The notes under the pieces: generated by a model
What the model saw: the letters and a program-made list of their open reading frames with translations, nothing else
Database searches by the model: none
Told to the model about the DNA's origin: nothing
Assembly (NCBI GenBank): GCA_937864385.1
Contig: CALMJN010000030.1
Span: 1-9,010, forward strand
Direction: 5' to 3'
Length of the DNA: 9,010 bases
Origin: an uncultured Methanosarcinales archaeon
GTDB taxonomy: Archaea > Halobacteriota > Methanosarcinia > Methanotrichales > Methanotrichaceae
Translations under genes and position numbers: made by a program
Part shown: positions 6,239 to 9,010 of the stretch, in pieces
Position numbering within the stretch: position 1 is the first letter of the stretch
Layout of the letters: each line of letters starts with the position of its first letter

Positions 6239-6249
6239 TATAAGTACTT
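6239..6249 (-). promoter_or_regulatory. Candidate TATA box for coaD
   Basis: On the minus strand this reads AAGTACTTATA. A start about 25 bases downstream would lie near 6216, almost at the coaD ATG (6213), giving a leaderless mRNA. This would explain the absence of a ribosome binding site. The BRE part is weak and coaD may still be read from the upstream operon. Confidence 0.35.
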
Positions 6250-6267
6250 GGCGGCAGCACGATGCGG

Positions 6268-6711
6268 TCAGGGCTTGGATTGGATTCTCCGGACCCTATA
6301 ACGCTCTAAAATTCTGGCCATGATGCGGCTGGAACCGCAAAGAGCGCATGGCTCGCGCTCGGTGATGCGCACCACCCTGCATTGCAGGCCGCGGCGAAAG
6401 AGCTCCTCTTGCAGCAGATCCTCGTCGAAATGCTGATCGTACCCGAGGGTGATCACATCCGGTCGGAGCTGCTCGATGGTCCGGAAGATGTCCTTCTCCT
6501 CTCCCAGTATGGCCCGGTCCACCACCTTCAGCGCTGCTATCATCCTTCGCCTCTGCTCCTCGGGGAGGATGGGCTTGGGCTTGTGGCGAACATTGACATC
6601 CCTGGCCACAATCACCACCAGCTCGTCGCCCAATGCCCGGGAACGCTCCAGGTAAAGGACATGGCCGGGATGGAGGAGATCAAATGTTCCTGTGGCTACA
6701 ACTAAAGTCAC
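6268..6711 (-). CDS. ribL: RibL-type FAD synthase
   Basis: This 147-residue enzyme adenylates FMN with ATP (in Methanocaldococcus, CTP also) to make FAD; RibL is the archaeal replacement for the bacterial bifunctional RibF. The nucleotidyltransferase signature is ATGTFDLLHPGHVLYL (6-21) with the HxGH motif, then ARDVNVRHKPKPILPEEQRR (36-55), VDRAILG, DVITLGYDQHFDE (85-97), and a C-terminal tail with three cysteines (Cys111, and Cys122/125 in EPCALCGSSRI). Cysteines in this tail matter for activity in the studied RibL. The start is GTG at 6711: its GTGA overlaps the TGA of the JAMM gene by four bases (6708-6711), which suggests translational coupling. No ATG is available before the conserved ATGTFD motif. 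A glycerol-3-phosphate cytidylyltransferase is the alternative, but the GYDQHFDE and cysteine tail favour RibL. Confidence 0.92.
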   Translation of the reverse strand: MTLVVATGTFDLLHPGHVLYLERSRALGDELVVIVARDVNVRHKPKPILPEEQRRRMIAALKVVDRAILGEEKDIFRTIEQLRPDVITLGYDQHFDEDLLQEELFRRGLQCRVVRITEREPCALCGSSRIMARILERYRVRRIQSKP

Positions 6712-7172
6712 AGCCTATCCCTGAATCCCGGATCTAGATCACCATCGAGCTCATCATCGAATAAATCGTCATCAAAGCCATCGTCCTGGAAATCCACATC
6801 CAAAACGTCAAGATCGCGCCGTTTTCCCGCGCCGTCATAGCAGATCCAGCTTTTTTCATCAAAGGGGGGACCGACGATGAGATGATAGTCGCCGGTGCGG
6901 GAGAAGAAGATCAGATCCGGATCGGACGGGCGGAGATCGCCGGAAGGGTGGCTGTGGGCTGAGCCGGCCACAGACATGTTAGGCAGCATATAGAGGCGTA
7001 CCAGAGCGCTCATGCGGGAGCTTTCTGTGCCGGGAAGTATGAGCACATCGCTGATGATATCCCCCTCCACTGACAGCAGTCCGGCGAACTCATTCGGCTC
7101 TGAGGAGCGGGAGGCCTCCAAAATGAAATGCAAGGTATCGCGGGCAATTCCTCTAACCTTTTTCTTCTTCAT
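6708..7172 (-). CDS. JAMM/MPN metalloprotease with acidic tail
   Basis: This 154-residue protein has an intact zinc-protease JAMM motif: Glu28 (EPNEFAGLL), then His73-Ser-His75-Pro, Ser83 and Asp86 in HSHPSGDLRPSDPD. Archaeal members of this Mov34/PAD-1 family can remove ubiquitin-like SAMP modifiers (desampylation), as shown for HvJAMM1; the substrate here is unknown. The catalytic domain ends near residue 119. The last 35 residues are exceptionally acidic (15 Asp, 1 Glu; for example DDGFDDDLFDDELDGDLD) and probably disordered. The ATG at 7172 is preceded by a perfect GAGGTGAT ribosome binding site at 7178-7185 with 5-base spacing, the best in the window. It sits 23 bases after birA and overlaps ribL by four bases, so it is co-transcribed with cofactor genes. 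The N-terminus is basic (MKKKKVR). Confidence 0.88.
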   Translation of the reverse strand: MKKKKVRGIARDTLHFILEASRSSEPNEFAGLLSVEGDIISDVLILPGTESSRMSALVRLYMLPNMSVAGSAHSHPSGDLRPSDPDLIFFSRTGDYHLIVGPPFDEKSWICYDGAGKRRDLDVLDVDFQDDGFDDDLFDDELDGDLDPGFRDRL

Positions 7173-7195
7173 AGAATATCACCTCTGCAAACGCT

Positions 7196-8161
7196 TTATG
7201 TCGCCTCGGCCGCCCTCTCAGGCCGCAGATGAATGCAATCGCCAGCCAGGATTCTTCTTCTATCCCCGCCTTGCTCCAGGATCAGAGCGCCATCCTGGTC
7301 CAGATCCAAGACCTGTCCTATGAGCTCGCCCTCTGCAGAGCTTATCCGTACTCGCTTTCCCAGGGTCAGCGAGCGGCTGCACCACTCCTCATAGAGCTCA
7401 TGGCTTTCCATATCATCGAGCGCCTGCTCCATCTCATTCAGGATTGCGGCGATAAGTGCGCATCGGTCTATGCTCCTTCCCAGCCGCGCCGCCAGGGAGG
7501 TTGATCTCCATTGGCTTGGAAAGGCGGCAGTGTCATTATTGGCATTAAGCCCCACTCCCACCACGGCATAATCCAGCCGGTCCACCTGGGCTCCCAGCTC
7601 CGTCAATATGCCGCAGAGCTTCTGCTCCTGGATCAAGATGTCGTTGGGCCATTTGATCCCTGCCTCCAGTCCCAGCTGGCAGACGGCCCGGCAGATGGAT
7701 ACACATGCGGCCATGTTTATGCGGTAGACCCAGGAGAGGGGGATGTTCGGCCTCAAGACAAGGCTCATCCAGATCCCTCCGGGAGGAGAGGCCCAACCCC
7801 GGGAGAGCCGGCCCCGTCCCTCCTTCTGGGTCTCGGCCAGGATGATGCTGCCACTCTTCCGCTGGCCGATTGAAGAGAGAGCCACCGCATTGGTGGAAGA
7901 AGCCTCCGGCAGTATCAAGATGTCCCTTCCCAGCCAATTTGTGACCAGATCCTTCTTTATCCGGCCGGCATCCAGCAGGTCCGGCTTTTCCGTTAGGAGG
8001 TAGCCCCGGCGGGTGGAGGAGGCGATCTTGTATCCTCTCAGGCGGAGGGCCTGGATCTGCTTCCATACGGCAGCCCGGGAGATCCCCAGCCTCCTGGCCA
8101 TATCCTCCCCTGATACCCACTCTCCTGGCACTAAAAAAGATAGGGCATCTGCAGCTGGCAA
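7196..8161 (-). CDS. birA: Biotin-protein ligase with N-terminal DNA-binding domain
   Basis: This 321-residue BirA activates biotin with ATP and attaches it to the carrier lysine of biotin enzymes, here most likely the PycB subunit of pyruvate carboxylase. The N-terminal winged helix (residues 4-58, with GISRAAVWKQIQALRLRGY) marks the bifunctional type that can also repress transcription. The ligase domain has SSTNA (88-92), the biotinyl-AMP loop GRGRLSRGW (115-123), KWPNDI (170-175), KLCGILTEL with Lys181, and GVGLNANN (202-209). The C-terminal SH3-like domain follows from about 265. The loop has Ser120 where Gly is usual. The chosen start is TTG at 8161, 2 bases after the pycA stop, because it keeps the first helix of the winged domain; a GGGGAG lies 11 bases upstream. 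An internal GTG at 8131 is the alternative. The pycA-birA order is known from other methanogens. Confidence 0.94.
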   Translation of the reverse strand: MPAADALSFLVPGEWVSGEDMARRLGISRAAVWKQIQALRLRGYKIASSTRRGYLLTEKPDLLDAGRIKKDLVTNWLGRDILILPEASSTNAVALSSIGQRKSGSIILAETQKEGRGRLSRGWASPPGGIWMSLVLRPNIPLSWVYRINMAACVSICRAVCQLGLEAGIKWPNDILIQEQKLCGILTELGAQVDRLDYAVVGVGLNANNDTAAFPSQWRSTSLAARLGRSIDRCALIAAILNEMEQALDDMESHELYEEWCSRSLTLGKRVRISSAEGELIGQVLDLDQDGALILEQGGDRRRILAGDCIHLRPERAAEAT

Positions 8162-8163
8162 AC

Positions 8164-9010
<847 letters not shown>

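Noticed and set aside
6720..6812. Possible DNA repeat in the Asp-rich tail of the JAMM gene
   Set aside because: The GAT/GAC-rich pattern follows from the aspartate codons. I find no regular repeat unit.

Overview
The window looks like chromosomal DNA of a methanogenic archaeon, most likely a Methanothrix/Methanosaeta-type member of the Methanosarcinia. The genus is an inference from overall gene content and protein style, not a database result. The archaeal assignment is firmer. It rests on an archaeal-type phosphopantetheine adenylyltransferase, a RibL-type FAD synthase, a two-subunit-type pyruvate carboxylase A subunit directly followed by birA, a small JAMM protease, a DUF166 protein, and GAGGTGAT-type ribosome binding sites. 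Coding density is high and nearly everything is on the minus strand. The single plus-strand gene is an HxlR-type regulator near the middle.

There are three transcription units, described in the minus direction. (A) The right end (9010 to 5749) is a compact run of cofactor genes: pycA (5' end outside the window), birA, a JAMM/MPN metalloprotease with an Asp-rich tail, ribL and coaD. The first four are very tightly spaced (2 bp, 23 bp and a 4-base overlap). coaD has a 54-bp gap before it and a possible promoter of its own. birA charges the biotin carrier of the carboxylase. ribL and coaD are related nucleotidyltransferases that make FAD and dephospho-CoA.

(B) The centre (5210 to 2248) is a redox-stress unit: hcp (hybrid cluster protein), then a ferredoxin-domain protein of the kind often found beside hcp, then a cysteine-rich DUF166 protein. 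A 20-bp near-perfect hairpin lies between hcp and the ferredoxin gene. The unit is divergent from a cysteine-containing HxlR regulator (5343-5702, plus strand). The shared 132-bp region contains an interrupted inverted repeat that could be its operator. I read this as a locally controlled nitric oxide/hydroxylamine or redox response module. The chemistry is known for Hcp only; the roles of the other genes are inferred.

(C) The left end (1940 to 1) is a MoxR AAA+ ATPase followed by a DUF58 (von Willebrand A-like) protein, then the start of a further gene that runs off the window. It is preceded by a 307-bp gap with a good BRE/TATA-like promoter. I see no rRNA, tRNA, CRISPR array, insertion sequence or phage gene.
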